Assembly (NCBI GenBank): GCA_900322215.1
Contig: ONYW01000008.1
Location: forward strand, 1-50,698
DNA from: an uncultured Eubacteriales bacterium
GTDB taxonomy: Bacteria > Bacillota > Clostridia > Christensenellales > CAG-917
Reading direction: 5' to 3'
DNA length: 50,698 bases
The position numbers and the translations under genes are program-made. The notes below the pieces were generated by a model. That model was given only the letters and a program-made list of their open reading frames with translations. It ran no database searches and was not told the origin of the DNA. Numbering within the stretch: position 1 is the first letter of the stretch; each line of letters starts with the position of its first letter. This document shows positions 34,862-44,873 of this stretch, one piece after another.

Positions 34862-35154
34862 TTTATAGTAAGTGCATTGATAAAGCCCGTGACGCTGAAA
34901 ATCTCGCGCACGACGGCGTTTATATTGTGAATTTCAAGTGCTTTTGACTTGCCGTCGAGTTCGCGCTTTAAGGCAAGCAATACGCGAAGACCTGCCGAGG
35001 AGATGTACTCTACGTTTGAAAAGTCGATGACGACGAGGTCTTCCGTGATTTCCTCCGCCTTTATCGCCTTGTCAAATTCTACCGACGTGACAGTGTCGAG
35101 TCTTCCGCTGACAAAAACATTCATTGATTCACCATGTTCAATTTTGACTTCCAT
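34858..35154 (-). CDS. STAS-domain anti-sigma factor antagonist
   Basis: The 98-residue protein is a single STAS domain with VIDFSNVEYISSAGLRVLL near residues 43-61, where the conserved Ser is phosphorylated by RsbW-type kinases. It overlaps the MATE-kinase gene by 17 nt and the phosphatase gene by 4 nt, so kinase, switch protein and phosphatase are made together. No sigma factor lies nearby, so its target may be something other than transcription. Confidence 0.93.
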   Translation of the reverse strand: MEVKIEHGESMNVFVSGRLDTVTSVEFDKAIKAEEITEDLVVIDFSNVEYISSAGLRVLLALKRELDGKSKALEIHNINAVVREIFSVTGFINALTIK

Positions 35155-36910
35155 TTGTTTGTTCTCCTAATTTTATTGTAAATATTGTATTGTTGAGGTT
35201 TAGCACCCTCATATAGTTCATTTCGTCGCAGAGTCCAGCGATAAGCGCGATACCGCCCGTCAAATACTCCTCGTCCTTGTCGCACTCGTATTTCGTCGGA
35301 TCGAACGGCATACCGTCGTCGCGTATTCGAAGAAGCAGTTCGTTCTCGCTGATTTTGAGGTTGACATCGATATAGTTCGCGCTTTGGCGCTTGTAGCCGT
35401 AGTGTACGATGTTGGAGATGATCTCCTCGCACGCAAGTCCGATAACCTGCGAATTTCGGTTTTCTACACCGTGCTCGTTCGCGAAGCTAGAGATCTCCTT
35501 GGACACGACGACCGCGTTTTCAAGTTTGTTCTCGACGGATATGTCGAACGTGTTGACGTCCTGCTTTTCAAGCATAAATATTCCCTTATACTGCTTATGC
35601 TTGATTTCGTAGATAAATATGAACGCATACGTGATGAGAACAACCGCAAATTCGGTTATAACGCGCGCAAGCGCATAGCCGAACAGCCCGTTCGTCTTGA
35701 GCAGTACGAGGGTGAGCGGTATGATAAACACCGCCTCGCGTAGGACAACCGTAAGGATCGACGGCACGTTCTTTTCGATAGCGGGATAGTAGTTTGTCGA
35801 AAACTTGTTAATTTCAAGCGGTATCGCCGCAATGACGTATATGCGCAAGATAAACTCCGCTTGTCTCATGCCGTCTCCCGCGTCGTTGAAGCCGAACACT
35901 ATCGCATAGCCCTTCGGCCATATCAGTATGACCGTCATAATAAGCGCGGTGACAATGATGTTGATGATATAGATCTTCCTTATCACCGACCTGAGCGAAT
36001 ATATGTCCTTTTCGCCGTATAGCACCCCGCATATCGTCGGAATAAGCCCGAGAATACCGCCCGAGAACAGGTCGAACACAAAGATAAGGTTGCTGACAAG
36101 TCCGAAGATTATGAGGTCTACCGCCTCCGTTATCATACGGCTGAACACCACGTTTATGACAAACGACTGCACCGCGAGAAGCAGGAAGGTAAGCGCAGTG
36201 GACACCGAGGCTTTGAGCGCGCCGAAAAATTCCTTTTTCATACCCTTCAAGTTGAAAGTGAAATGGAGCATACGCTTTTTCGACTTCGCATAGAAGATTA
36301 TCGTCACAAAGCCGAACAAATAGCCGACGGGAAGCGAGAGAGCCGCGCCGTATGCGCCGAGGTTGAACACCTTGATAAAGAGTATCTCCACCCCTACTTT
36401 CACCGCGTTTGCGATGATGTAGAACACAGCCGAGAGTTTCGGGTTGTTGTCCGTAGCGATAAAAGTCGCGAGCATGATAGCGATCATAAGGATCGGATCC
36501 GTCGCCATATACACGAGTATATATTGGTAGGACTCGTCGATGAGCGACTCCGCAAACAGCGTCGCGAGCGGGCGCGCTACAAACGGAGAGATGACAGCAA
36601 ACACGCAGGATATCGCCGTACCGACGATCAATGCGCCCGAAAACACCTTGTTCGCCTGCTCGATGTTTCTCTTTCCGAGCAGGTTGCCGATAGCGATAGA
36701 TCCGCCCGTCGCAAGCGCAAAGCCGGGGATTTGTATTATATACAAAACGGGCATGACGAGCGAGTTCGCCGTGAGCGAATCCGAGCCTATCATGTTGCCG
36801 ATGATGATGCTGTCAAGCAGCGAGCCGAATTGCATCGCAAATATCATCAGCACGGACGGCAACAGATATTGGTAGAATTTTTTGTCAATGAGTTTCGCGT
36901 TTCTTTCCAT
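35138..36910 (-). CDS. MATE transporter fused to an RsbW-like ATPase domain
   Basis: Residues 1-~445 are a 12-helix MATE exporter (FGSLLDSIIIGNMIG near the start, ATGGSIAIGNLLGK, ATFIATDNN). Residues ~455-590 are a soluble GHKL ATPase domain with N box GLACEEIISNIVHYG, LRIRDDGMPFDP and GGIALI. The domain matches the anti-sigma kinase type rather than the sensor kinase type, as there is no dimerisation His region. The ATG overlaps the NRPS stop (TGATG). Export of the NRPS product is inferred from position; coupling of export to the kinase is inferred from the fusion. Confidence 0.9.
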   Translation of the reverse strand: MERNAKLIDKKFYQYLLPSVLMIFAMQFGSLLDSIIIGNMIGSDSLTANSLVMPVLYIIQIPGFALATGGSIAIGNLLGKRNIEQANKVFSGALIVGTAISCVFAVISPFVARPLATLFAESLIDESYQYILVYMATDPILMIAIMLATFIATDNNPKLSAVFYIIANAVKVGVEILFIKVFNLGAYGAALSLPVGYLFGFVTIIFYAKSKKRMLHFTFNLKGMKKEFFGALKASVSTALTFLLLAVQSFVINVVFSRMITEAVDLIIFGLVSNLIFVFDLFSGGILGLIPTICGVLYGEKDIYSLRSVIRKIYIINIIVTALIMTVILIWPKGYAIVFGFNDAGDGMRQAEFILRIYVIAAIPLEINKFSTNYYPAIEKNVPSILTVVLREAVFIIPLTLVLLKTNGLFGYALARVITEFAVVLITYAFIFIYEIKHKQYKGIFMLEKQDVNTFDISVENKLENAVVVSKEISSFANEHGVENRNSQVIGLACEEIISNIVHYGYKRQSANYIDVNLKISENELLLRIRDDGMPFDPTKYECDKDEEYLTGGIALIAGLCDEMNYMRVLNLNNTIFTIKLGEQTNGSQN

Positions 36911-39900
36911 CAGATGTCCGTCCTTTCAAAGAAGTTGAGGCTTGCGAGCGAGTTTATCGCCTGTTCGAGGTATTTATCGTCCGTTATCGGCCACTTGTAG
37001 CCGAGGTGATAGAGCGCCTTCACCGTAAACTCGTTGTCCGTGAGTATGAACGAGTGCGTGTGACCGTCGCTCGCCGCGTAGTTGATGAGCGAGGAGACGA
37101 GCATATTCTTCGTTTCGTCCGCCATCATGACTTTCATTGCCTCGAAGAACTCCGCGTCGCTTACGACGTCGATGCCGTAGCCGAGTTTGTTCATAACGGC
37201 GATGATGTCGCCCATTTGCACGAGGTGCGAGTTCGCGGCGTGGAAAACCGTGTATTTCTTGTCCGTTTGCGCGAGGAGCAAGATAGCCTTTGTCACCTCG
37301 TCGATAGGCGTAAAGTCAACCGTCGCGTCCATAGAACCGACTGGGAATTTGTGGAGCGTCGCATAGCCCTTTAAGTCGCGCATAAAGCCGTTCGTTATGG
37401 AGTTCGCCTGGAACTCGCCGTCGCTCTCGCGGCTCATAAGGTTGCCGACTCTTATCACCTTGCCGTCAAGTCCGTCGTCCACTCCCTCCAAAATCGCCTT
37501 TTCGGCATTGAACTTCGAGTGTACGTATTTGTTGGAGATGTCTTGACCGATGTCAAGCATATTCTCTTTCATTCTGAAACTCTCTTCAAATTTGCCGTCG
37601 ATATTCTCGCCTGCGACGGAGAGAGTCGAGATTTGAATGAGTCTGATATTTCTCGCCTTTGCGATTTCTATGAGGTTTTTGACGCCGCCCACGTTGACGC
37701 GCTCAATGCTGTCGTCAACCGCAAAATGTTTGACGAGTGCGGCGCAGTTGATTATCGTGTCAATTTGCACATTCGCAAGTTTATCCGCAAGATTTGGCTC
37801 GGTAATATCCGATTCTACGATAGTTACGAGTCTTTCGACGTCGTCGTCGAGCGGAGAATCGAAGTAGTAGGCAAGCAGTCCTTTCAGCCTCGTTTTTGCG
37901 TCTACGTTCTTGGACGCGCGCACGAGCGCTACCACCTGCGCTTCTTGTCTCAAAAGTTCGCGGAGTACGTGTATGCCGAGGAAACCGGTGACGCCCGTCA
38001 CCATAACTTTTCCGAGAGGACGGGATTTTGCGATTCCGTCGACAAACTTGACCGTGTTGTAGTCAAGCGAATTTACGACGACGGTCTCCTCTTCTTCCTC
38101 CTGCGCTTGCGCCACGGAACTTGCCTGGTTTATATGCTTTTCGAGTTCAAGGACGGTCGGATAGTCAAAGACGTCCTTGTAGGCGACAGGCACGTTCTCT
38201 TGCAATGCGAGCATCGCTATCTTCGACGCGGAGAGCGACGTGCCTCCGAGGTCGAAGAAGTCCTCGTCCACGCCGACTTCGCTTGCGCCGAGCGCCTTTT
38301 GGAAGATACGGACGAGTTTCTTTTGAAGTTCCGTCTTCGCGGCTTTGTGTTCGCCCTTCTCCTCTTGTTGCACCTCGGGCTCAGGCAATGCCTTCTTGTC
38401 TATCTTTCCGCTCGCGGTGAGAGGCATCTTGTCAAGTTGCATCATCACTTTCGGGATCATATACGGAGTGAGCGACTTCGCCATGTGCTTTGTGAGGTCG
38501 TCCTTGTCCACTTCGTACGGAGCGGTAAAGTACGCGGCGAGATAGTCGCCGTCCACCTTGTTCTGCTTGACGACGATGATGCTGCGCGAAATGTCCTTGT
38601 AGGAGTTGAGCACCTTCTCTATCTCGTCAAGTTCGACGCGAAGTCCGCGCAGTTTGACTTGGTTGTCAAGTCTTCCGAAAAACTCTACGTTGCCCTCCGG
38701 GTTGTATCTTGCGAGGTCTCCGCTTCTGTATGCGCGCTTGCCGTCTATCTCGATAAACTTCTCTTTGGTCTTGTCCTCCATGCCGAGGTATCCGATACCA
38801 ACGCACTCGCCCGCGAGCGTCAAGTCGCCGATGGCGTCTATCGGAAGTACATGCCCCGCTTGGTCAAGAATATACACCGCCGTATTTGCAAGCGGTTTGC
38901 CAATCGTGACGTATTCGTCCGTGACTTTGTGATACGTACACGTGATAGTCGTCTCGGTCGGGCCGTAGCCGTTGTAGATGTCCGCCGTAACGCCGAGATC
39001 TTTGAGTTTTTGGCAAAGTTCCTGCGGGACGGCTTCCGCGCCCATATCGAGCACTTTGAAGTTTTTGAGCGCCTCGACAAACGGCTTCATATCAATAAAG
39101 TTGGACACGAACGACGGAGTCATAAACATAATGTTTACGCCCTCTCGCGTGAGCGTTTCGGCGAGGAGCATCGGGTTTTCGATCTCCTCTTCCGTCGCAA
39201 TGACGACCGTATAGCCGTGCGAAAGCGGGACGCATTCCTCTTGCAAGGACGCGTCAAACGCAAACGACGCAAACGCGCAGGCGATCGCTCCGCCCTCTAT
39301 ACCGCGATAAAGCGCCGTTCCGCGGTTCGTGCCGTCAACGACGTAGTTGACGAGGTTGCGGTGAGAGATCATAACTCCTTTCGGCTTGCCCGTCGAACCC
39401 GACGTATAAATGATGTAGCAAAGCGAATCCTGCGGAATGTCCACGTTCGGATTTTCCGTCTTGTCCGTCGCGAGTGCGGATTCCACGGTCACGACTTTCA
39501 CCTTTGACTTTGCTATGAGGTCTTTCTTCTCCTCCGCGATAGCCTCGGTCGTAACAAGCAATTTTGCCGACGAGTCGGAGATGATATAGTCTATTCTGTC
39601 GTCGGGATATTTCGGATCGACGGGCACGAACGCACCGCCCGACTTGATTATGCCTTGTCTTACGACGTATGCGTCGCGCACTCTCGGCATCATCATGACG
39701 ACTTTGTCCGCAACCTTGACGCCCTCGGCGATGAGAGCATGCGCCACCTTGTTGCAGTTTTCGTTGAACTCCTTGTAGGTGTATCTTCCGCCCTTGCCGA
39801 CGACTGCGATCTTGTCGGGAACGAGTTCCGCTTGACGCTCGACAAGTTTGTTGAAGGAGACGTTTTCAAGTTTTTCTTCCGTCTTGTTAAATTCAGCATA

Positions 39901-42900
39901 GAGTTGTCTATCCTTTTCTGGCAGCGTGTTTATGTCTCTTATGCGCTTCTTTTCGGCGAGTTCTTCAAGCACGAGTTCAAACAGCCTCTCGAAGGATTCT
40001 ATAAACGCCTCGCCGTAGACGGATTCGTCCCACTCGACGTGAGAACGGAACACTCCGTTTTCGAGGAACACGTCGATAGAAAACGCGCTCTTCGGCGTGT
40101 CGGACTCGATAAGTACGGACTCCACTTTGTGCTCGCCTATGCGGTCGAATGTGAAATTGTCGCCTTGATATGCAAACATGATGTCCGCGGTCACGTCAAA
40201 CTCGTTTGCGATATCCGCAAAGGAATAGAGGTCGTTTGCCTGCAAGTTTTCAAGTTCTTCTTTCATCTCTTGAAGTTTGTCAAGCACGAGTTCGTCCTCT
40301 TTGTATTTGACGTAAACCGGCAACGTCTTGACGAGCATAGAGACGGTGTTCGCAAGTTTTGACGACTTTCTTCCGTTGTAAATCGTCGTGTAAAGGCTGT
40401 CCGTCTTGTAGAGGTATTTTGAAAGCGTAAACGCAAACGCAAAGTTGAAATATGCGTTCATCGTGAGTTTTGACTCGTCGACGAATTTTGCAAGTTTTTG
40501 AGAGTCAACGGAGAGTGCAAAATCTTTGTATGCGAGTTTTGACTCCTTTGCGACCTTCAAATCCTTCTTGACGACGTACTCGCCGTCCATATCTTTGAGC
40601 AAATCGACGTAGTATGCCTTTGCTTTGTCAAACTTGTCCGTCGCAAGGTTTTGTCTCTCTTTGAGCGCGACCTCGAAACCGCTTATCATCTCTCTGTCAG
40701 GCGTCTCGCCTGCGTACGCTTTGCCGAGGTCGGTGAGCATGATAGCCTCGCTCGTGCCGTCGCAAATGATATGGTGGAAATCAAGGAAGAGATACGAACC
40801 GCCCCTTGTGGTGTATATTTCCGCACGATAAAGCGGCGATCCGAGCATTACGAACGGTCTCACTATCGTTTCGGTGTTTATCTCGCCCACCGTGTATTCT
40901 CTGACGGTTGCGGGAGCGGAATCCATGCGCTTTGCGCGTATGTCGCCGTCGCCGTTCATCGTGAGAATCGTCTTGACGTACGGGTGAGCGTCTATCATCT
41001 GTTCAAGTGCGGATTTGAGCCTTGCAAGGTCTATATCGTCGGGCAACTTGAAAAGAATAGGAATGTTGTAGTTGGTTGTGTTCGGTTTTGCGGCGCATTC
41101 GACAAAGATACCCTCTTGCGTCTTTGTGATCGGGTATTCGTCGAGGACTTCAAACTTCTCCTCTTCCTGCTTTTCGCCAAGCCATGCCGCAAGCGCGCGG
41201 ACGGTGTTGTTTTGTTTGAGATCGCTGTTGTCGACGTCTTTGCCGAACTTCTTTGACAGCAAAATCGCAAGGCGAATTGACGATACGCTCGTAAGCCCTG
41301 CCTCGTATATATCCGTCGTCACGCCGAAGGTGTCGTTGCCGAGGATGTTTTTGAGTATGTCGTAGACCGCCTCTTCCTCAGGCGTTGACGGCATCACCTT
41401 TTCCGCCGTTCTCACCTTTGGTTCGGGAAGCGCGCGTTTGTTGACTTTTTGGTTTTGGTTGAGAGGAATACTCTCTATCTGCATCGTGTAGGCAGGCACC
41501 ATATACGGCGGTTTTTTAGAGGCGATAAATGCGTTCAGTTTGTCAACGTCTATCTCCTCGTCCGCAACGATATACGCGCATATATACTTGACGCCCGCGG
41601 GATCCGTAAAGTCCTTGACGGTCGCGTCCTTTATGCCCTCGAATTCCCTGATGACTTTTTCGACTTCGGAGAGTTCGATACGGAAGCCGCGGATCTTGAC
41701 TTGTCCGTCCTTTCTGCCGATAAAGTCTATCGTGCCGTCCGCAAGGTATCGCACGACGTCGCCCGTCTTATACAGGCGTTTGAAGTTCTCGTCCTTGTCA
41801 AACGGATTTGAAAGGAATGCCTTTTTGTTCTCCTCATCGCGGTTTAAGTAGCCTCTTGCGACCTGCGGACCCGAGATGTAGAGTTCGCCTTGACATAGGA
41901 CAGGCAGTCTCTTCATATCCTTGTCGAGAATGTACGACTTATAGTCGCAGTTGATCTTGCCGATAGGCACGCGGTAATACATTTTGTCCACAAGGTATTC
42001 CGTGCAGTACACCGTGCCCTCCGTAGGACCATAGCCGTTGAAGAGTTTATAGTTTTTCGGCGGTTCGATAGGAACGAGTTTTTCTCCGCCGACCATGATA
42101 TATTTGAGCGTCTTTGCCTCTATCATTTCGACGAACTGTCTGCCGACCTGCGTCGTGAGCATTGCGTGCGTTATGCCGTTTTCGTTGAAATACTCGCCGA
42201 GTTTTATGAGGTCAAGGCGGAGTTCGTTCGGAATGACATACACGCACCCGCCGTGCGTAAGCGTCGGATAGAGGTCGAGCATATCGGCGTCAAAGCCGTA
42301 GGACGCATATGCCGAAACTCTCGACTTTTCGTCCACTTCATGCTCTTTCGCATGGTAGGACGCAAACGCGTTTATGTTGCCGTGCTCTATCATAACTCCC
42401 TTCGGCACGCCCGTAGAGCCGGACGTGTAGAGCATTATGAAAAGATCTGTCGGTTCAATCTTGACGTCGACGGGAGAAGAATCTTTGAGAGAGGCGATTT
42501 CGTCCGTATACAGCACCTCGCCTGCAAAGTCCGCAAGCAAGTCGCCGAGGTCTCTGTCCTTTATGAGAGCCTTTGCGTCCGCGTCTTTCACCATAAATTC
42601 AAGTCGCTCGACAGGGTAACTCGGATCGAGCGGTTGATACGCCGCTCCCGTCTTGATGACGCCGAGGCTGGCTATCACGATAAACTCGGATTTATTGATG
42701 AGGACGGACACTTTGTCCTCTTTCTTTATGCCTTTAGAGATGAGGTAGTTCGCAACTTTGTTTGACAGTTCGTCCACCTGCTTATAGGTGTACTTCCTGT
42801 CCTTAAAGACGACCGCCGGGTTGTCGGGGTATTTTTGCACCATCTTTTTGAAGGAGTCGACAACGTTGCCCTCGGCGTTTATCATGGAGAGGTCTACAAC

Positions 42901-44136
42901 GTTGAAAGAGTCGAGGAGTTTTTCTTCATCCTTGCTCACGAGATTTACGTCGGAGAGTTTCTCCTTTGCCAAAAACTCGGCAAGCACCGTATCATAGACT
43001 TTTATGAGATGCTCGATCGTGCCGTCTTCGTAGAGGTCGGATCTATACTCCGCCCAAACGAAATATTTGCCGTTATCGCGGTGGAGTTCTATTGCAAGAT
43101 TCTCTTTGCCGTCCTTGCGTTCAAGTTGGTCGACATAGAGTTCTTTGCCCTCGAACTCGGTCTTATAAAAATAATCGCCTTGATATGCGAACATAACTCC
43201 GCCGTTTATGCCGAGGTCCTTTGCGATGTCGGAGAAAGGATAAATGAGATTTTGCGTGCTTGACGCAAGTTCTTCACTCGCCTCTTTCACATACTCTTCC
43301 ACCGTGTCCCTATGCTCCAAATAGAGCGGGAACGTCTTGACGAACATACCCATACTGTGAGCGAGTTCCTTGTTCCTGCCGTTGTTGACGGTGAGGAAGA
43401 GCGATTTGTCGTCCATATTGATTTTTGAGAGAAGAAAACCAAATGCCGAGAGGAAAAACGCCGACGTCTTCACGCCGTATTTTGCCGTAAACTTCTTGAC
43501 CGCTTCGCCGTTTACCGAGAGATTCGACTTAAACACCTTAAACTTCTCTTCGCCGTCCGACTTGTCGAATATGAGGCTCGAATCCGTTTCGGGATCGCGG
43601 ATAGTTCTTTCAAAATATTCCTTTGCAGACTTGTATTCGCGGCTTAACAGTCTTCTCTCTTCCGCGAGCGCGAATTCGTTTGCGGAATACACTTCCTTGT
43701 ATGCCTTTCCTCCCTCGTAGACTCTCAAAACTTCGTCGATAAACAACTTTATAGACGTGCCGTCAAAGATGATGTGATGGAAGTCGTACACAAAGTGATA
43801 CTCGCCTTTTACAAGATACAGGTGAAGCCTGAAAAGGTGATTTTCGAGCATCTCGAACGGCGGAGACTGCACGTCGAGTTTTGAGACTTCTTCAACCTGC
43901 AAATCTATATTCTTCGTGCGGATTTTTTTGTAAATCCTGCCGTCGTCACCTTGAAAAAGCACGGTGAATAGATACGGGTGCGCTTCAAACACCTTTTCGA
44001 CCGCCGCCGAAAAACGCTTTACGTCAAGTTTTTTGCCGAGGTTCACGACGTTTGTGAGGTTGTATGCGTCGGTCGGTTTCAAGCATGAAACGTAAATCCC
44101 TTCTTCCGTCTTTGAAAGTGGAAAATAATCTCTCAT
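36910..44136 (-). CDS. Dimodular nonribosomal peptide synthetase, C-A-T-C-A-T-reductase
   Basis: The 2408 residues contain in order: condensation domain 1 (HHIIFDG at 120-126), adenylation domain 1 (YTSGSTGVPKG near 570, NGYGPTEGTVY), carrier 1 (AGLTSVSSIRL near 947), condensation 2 (HHIICDG near 1119), adenylation 2 (YTSGSTGKPKG near 1575), carrier 2 (LGGTSLSASKI near 1962) and a terminal NAD(P)-dependent reductase (VTGVTGFLGIHV near 2045, YVHSKFNAEK). All core motifs are intact. Hand alignment to GrsA gives pocket residues DALMIVGVY-K and DAQFLMGIT-K; specificity is uncertain, probably hydrophobic. The starter condensation domain suggests N-acylation, and the reductase suggests release as an aldehyde that may cyclise to a pyrazinone, as known for gut Clostridia enzymes of this layout. 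Confidence 0.95.
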   Translation of the reverse strand: MRDYFPLSKTEEGIYVSCLKPTDAYNLTNVVNLGKKLDVKRFSAAVEKVFEAHPYLFTVLFQGDDGRIYKKIRTKNIDLQVEEVSKLDVQSPPFEMLENHLFRLHLYLVKGEYHFVYDFHHIIFDGTSIKLFIDEVLRVYEGGKAYKEVYSANEFALAEERRLLSREYKSAKEYFERTIRDPETDSSLIFDKSDGEEKFKVFKSNLSVNGEAVKKFTAKYGVKTSAFFLSAFGFLLSKINMDDKSLFLTVNNGRNKELAHSMGMFVKTFPLYLEHRDTVEEYVKEASEELASSTQNLIYPFSDIAKDLGINGGVMFAYQGDYFYKTEFEGKELYVDQLERKDGKENLAIELHRDNGKYFVWAEYRSDLYEDGTIEHLIKVYDTVLAEFLAKEKLSDVNLVSKDEEKLLDSFNVVDLSMINAEGNVVDSFKKMVQKYPDNPAVVFKDRKYTYKQVDELSNKVANYLISKGIKKEDKVSVLINKSEFIVIASLGVIKTGAAYQPLDPSYPVERLEFMVKDADAKALIKDRDLGDLLADFAGEVLYTDEIASLKDSSPVDVKIEPTDLFIMLYTSGSTGVPKGVMIEHGNINAFASYHAKEHEVDEKSRVSAYASYGFDADMLDLYPTLTHGGCVYVIPNELRLDLIKLGEYFNENGITHAMLTTQVGRQFVEMIEAKTLKYIMVGGEKLVPIEPPKNYKLFNGYGPTEGTVYCTEYLVDKMYYRVPIGKINCDYKSYILDKDMKRLPVLCQGELYISGPQVARGYLNRDEENKKAFLSNPFDKDENFKRLYKTGDVVRYLADGTIDFIGRKDGQVKIRGFRIELSEVEKVIREFEGIKDATVKDFTDPAGVKYICAYIVADEEIDVDKLNAFIASKKPPYMVPAYTMQIESIPLNQNQKVNKRALPEPKVRTAEKVMPSTPEEEAVYDILKNILGNDTFGVTTDIYEAGLTSVSSIRLAILLSKKFGKDVDNSDLKQNNTVRALAAWLGEKQEEEKFEVLDEYPITKTQEGIFVECAAKPNTTNYNIPILFKLPDDIDLARLKSALEQMIDAHPYVKTILTMNGDGDIRAKRMDSAPATVREYTVGEINTETIVRPFVMLGSPLYRAEIYTTRGGSYLFLDFHHIICDGTSEAIMLTDLGKAYAGETPDREMISGFEVALKERQNLATDKFDKAKAYYVDLLKDMDGEYVVKKDLKVAKESKLAYKDFALSVDSQKLAKFVDESKLTMNAYFNFAFAFTLSKYLYKTDSLYTTIYNGRKSSKLANTVSMLVKTLPVYVKYKEDELVLDKLQEMKEELENLQANDLYSFADIANEFDVTADIMFAYQGDNFTFDRIGEHKVESVLIESDTPKSAFSIDVFLENGVFRSHVEWDESVYGEAFIESFERLFELVLEELAEKKRIRDINTLPEKDRQLYAEFNKTEEKLENVSFNKLVERQAELVPDKIAVVGKGGRYTYKEFNENCNKVAHALIAEGVKVADKVVMMMPRVRDAYVVRQGIIKSGGAFVPVDPKYPDDRIDYIISDSSAKLLVTTEAIAEEKKDLIAKSKVKVVTVESALATDKTENPNVDIPQDSLCYIIYTSGSTGKPKGVMISHRNLVNYVVDGTNRGTALYRGIEGGAIACAFASFAFDASLQEECVPLSHGYTVVIATEEEIENPMLLAETLTREGVNIMFMTPSFVSNFIDMKPFVEALKNFKVLDMGAEAVPQELCQKLKDLGVTADIYNGYGPTETTITCTYHKVTDEYVTIGKPLANTAVYILDQAGHVLPIDAIGDLTLAGECVGIGYLGMEDKTKEKFIEIDGKRAYRSGDLARYNPEGNVEFFGRLDNQVKLRGLRVELDEIEKVLNSYKDISRSIIVVKQNKVDGDYLAAYFTAPYEVDKDDLTKHMAKSLTPYMIPKVMMQLDKMPLTASGKIDKKALPEPEVQQEEKGEHKAAKTELQKKLVRIFQKALGASEVGVDEDFFDLGGTSLSASKIAMLALQENVPVAYKDVFDYPTVLELEKHINQASSVAQAQEEEEETVVVNSLDYNTVKFVDGIAKSRPLGKVMVTGVTGFLGIHVLRELLRQEAQVVALVRASKNVDAKTRLKGLLAYYFDSPLDDDVERLVTIVESDITEPNLADKLANVQIDTIINCAALVKHFAVDDSIERVNVGGVKNLIEIAKARNIRLIQISTLSVAGENIDGKFEESFRMKENMLDIGQDISNKYVHSKFNAEKAILEGVDDGLDGKVIRVGNLMSRESDGEFQANSITNGFMRDLKGYATLHKFPVGSMDATVDFTPIDEVTKAILLLAQTDKKYTVFHAANSHLVQMGDIIAVMNKLGYGIDVVSDAEFFEAMKVMMADETKNMLVSSLINYAASDGHTHSFILTDNEFTVKALYHLGYKWPITDDKYLEQAINSLASLNFFERTDI

Positions 44137-44765
44137 TTTATCTTCTCCTTTTTTATCAATATATCAAAAGGCTCTTCGCCTTTTTTTGTCACGGATATGG
44201 CAAAGTTTTCAAACTCCGTAAGGCGTGAAAAATATTTTTCGCCCTTAAACTCCTTGCACCCCGCAAGCGGGAGCGCGGGAATATCTTTCACTCTTCCGTC
44301 AAGTCCCTCTCCGTCCGCCTTTGCAAGGCTCTCTTTTGAAGTCCACACCTTGAAAAAATCTTTGTCCGCATTGATAGTCCAGTATTCCTCGTCGGATGAA
44401 ACGTATCTTTTCAAATCTTCGTCCGCCTTTCGGACGTTTTCCACGTCTACTCCAACGTCTCGGTTTGCAAGCGCCAAGACGACTGCACCGTCGCAGTGGG
44501 ATACGTTGAAGAACTTCCCGTCGGCAACCGGCTTTCCGCTTTCCGTCAAAGTCCATTCTCCAACGTATTTGCGTTTGAGATAAGCGGACGCGAGGTGCGC
44601 GACTTTGTCGCTTTCTTTGACAAATCTGTCCGCATATTCCCTGTCCTTTGCCGTCACGTATGCAAGTGAGGCGAGATCCAAGTAGGCTGTGCGCGACGTA
44701 TCGGCGAATATAATCGTCACCCGTTCGTTGCTTTGAGAATTTTGCTTTTCGGTTATTTTGCCCAT
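44133..44765 (-). CDS. Sfp-type 4'-phosphopantetheinyl transferase
   Basis: The 210-residue enzyme would load the phosphopantetheine arm onto both NRPS carrier domains. Motifs: GKPVADGKFFNVSHCDGAV near 80-97, GVDVENVR (metal Asp, Glu) near 110, and FFKVWTSKESLAKADG near 138-153. Its stop overlaps the NRPS start by 4 nt. The ATG at 44765 has no good ribosome site but overlaps the end of a possible small upstream frame, so translation may be coupled. A GTG 16 codons later is an alternative. Confidence 0.93.
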   Translation of the reverse strand: MGKITEKQNSQSNERVTIIFADTSRTAYLDLASLAYVTAKDREYADRFVKESDKVAHLASAYLKRKYVGEWTLTESGKPVADGKFFNVSHCDGAVVLALANRDVGVDVENVRKADEDLKRYVSSDEEYWTINADKDFFKVWTSKESLAKADGEGLDGRVKDIPALPLAGCKEFKGEKYFSRLTEFENFAISVTKKGEEPFDILIKKEKIK

Positions 44766-44873
44766 ATTTGCGTCGGCGGATCCGTTTGTCCGCGATAATC
44801 GTCCAAGTATATCGTCGGTTTTCGGGAAATGATGTCGCCGTCATTGAGAAGGCTTTTCTCAAACGGTTTTTCA

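Noticed and set aside
37519-39507. 662-codon plus-strand open frame
   Set aside because: It lies wholly opposite the NRPS gene, is Arg/Val/His-rich like a mirror of a coding strand, and shows no family motif or ribosome site.
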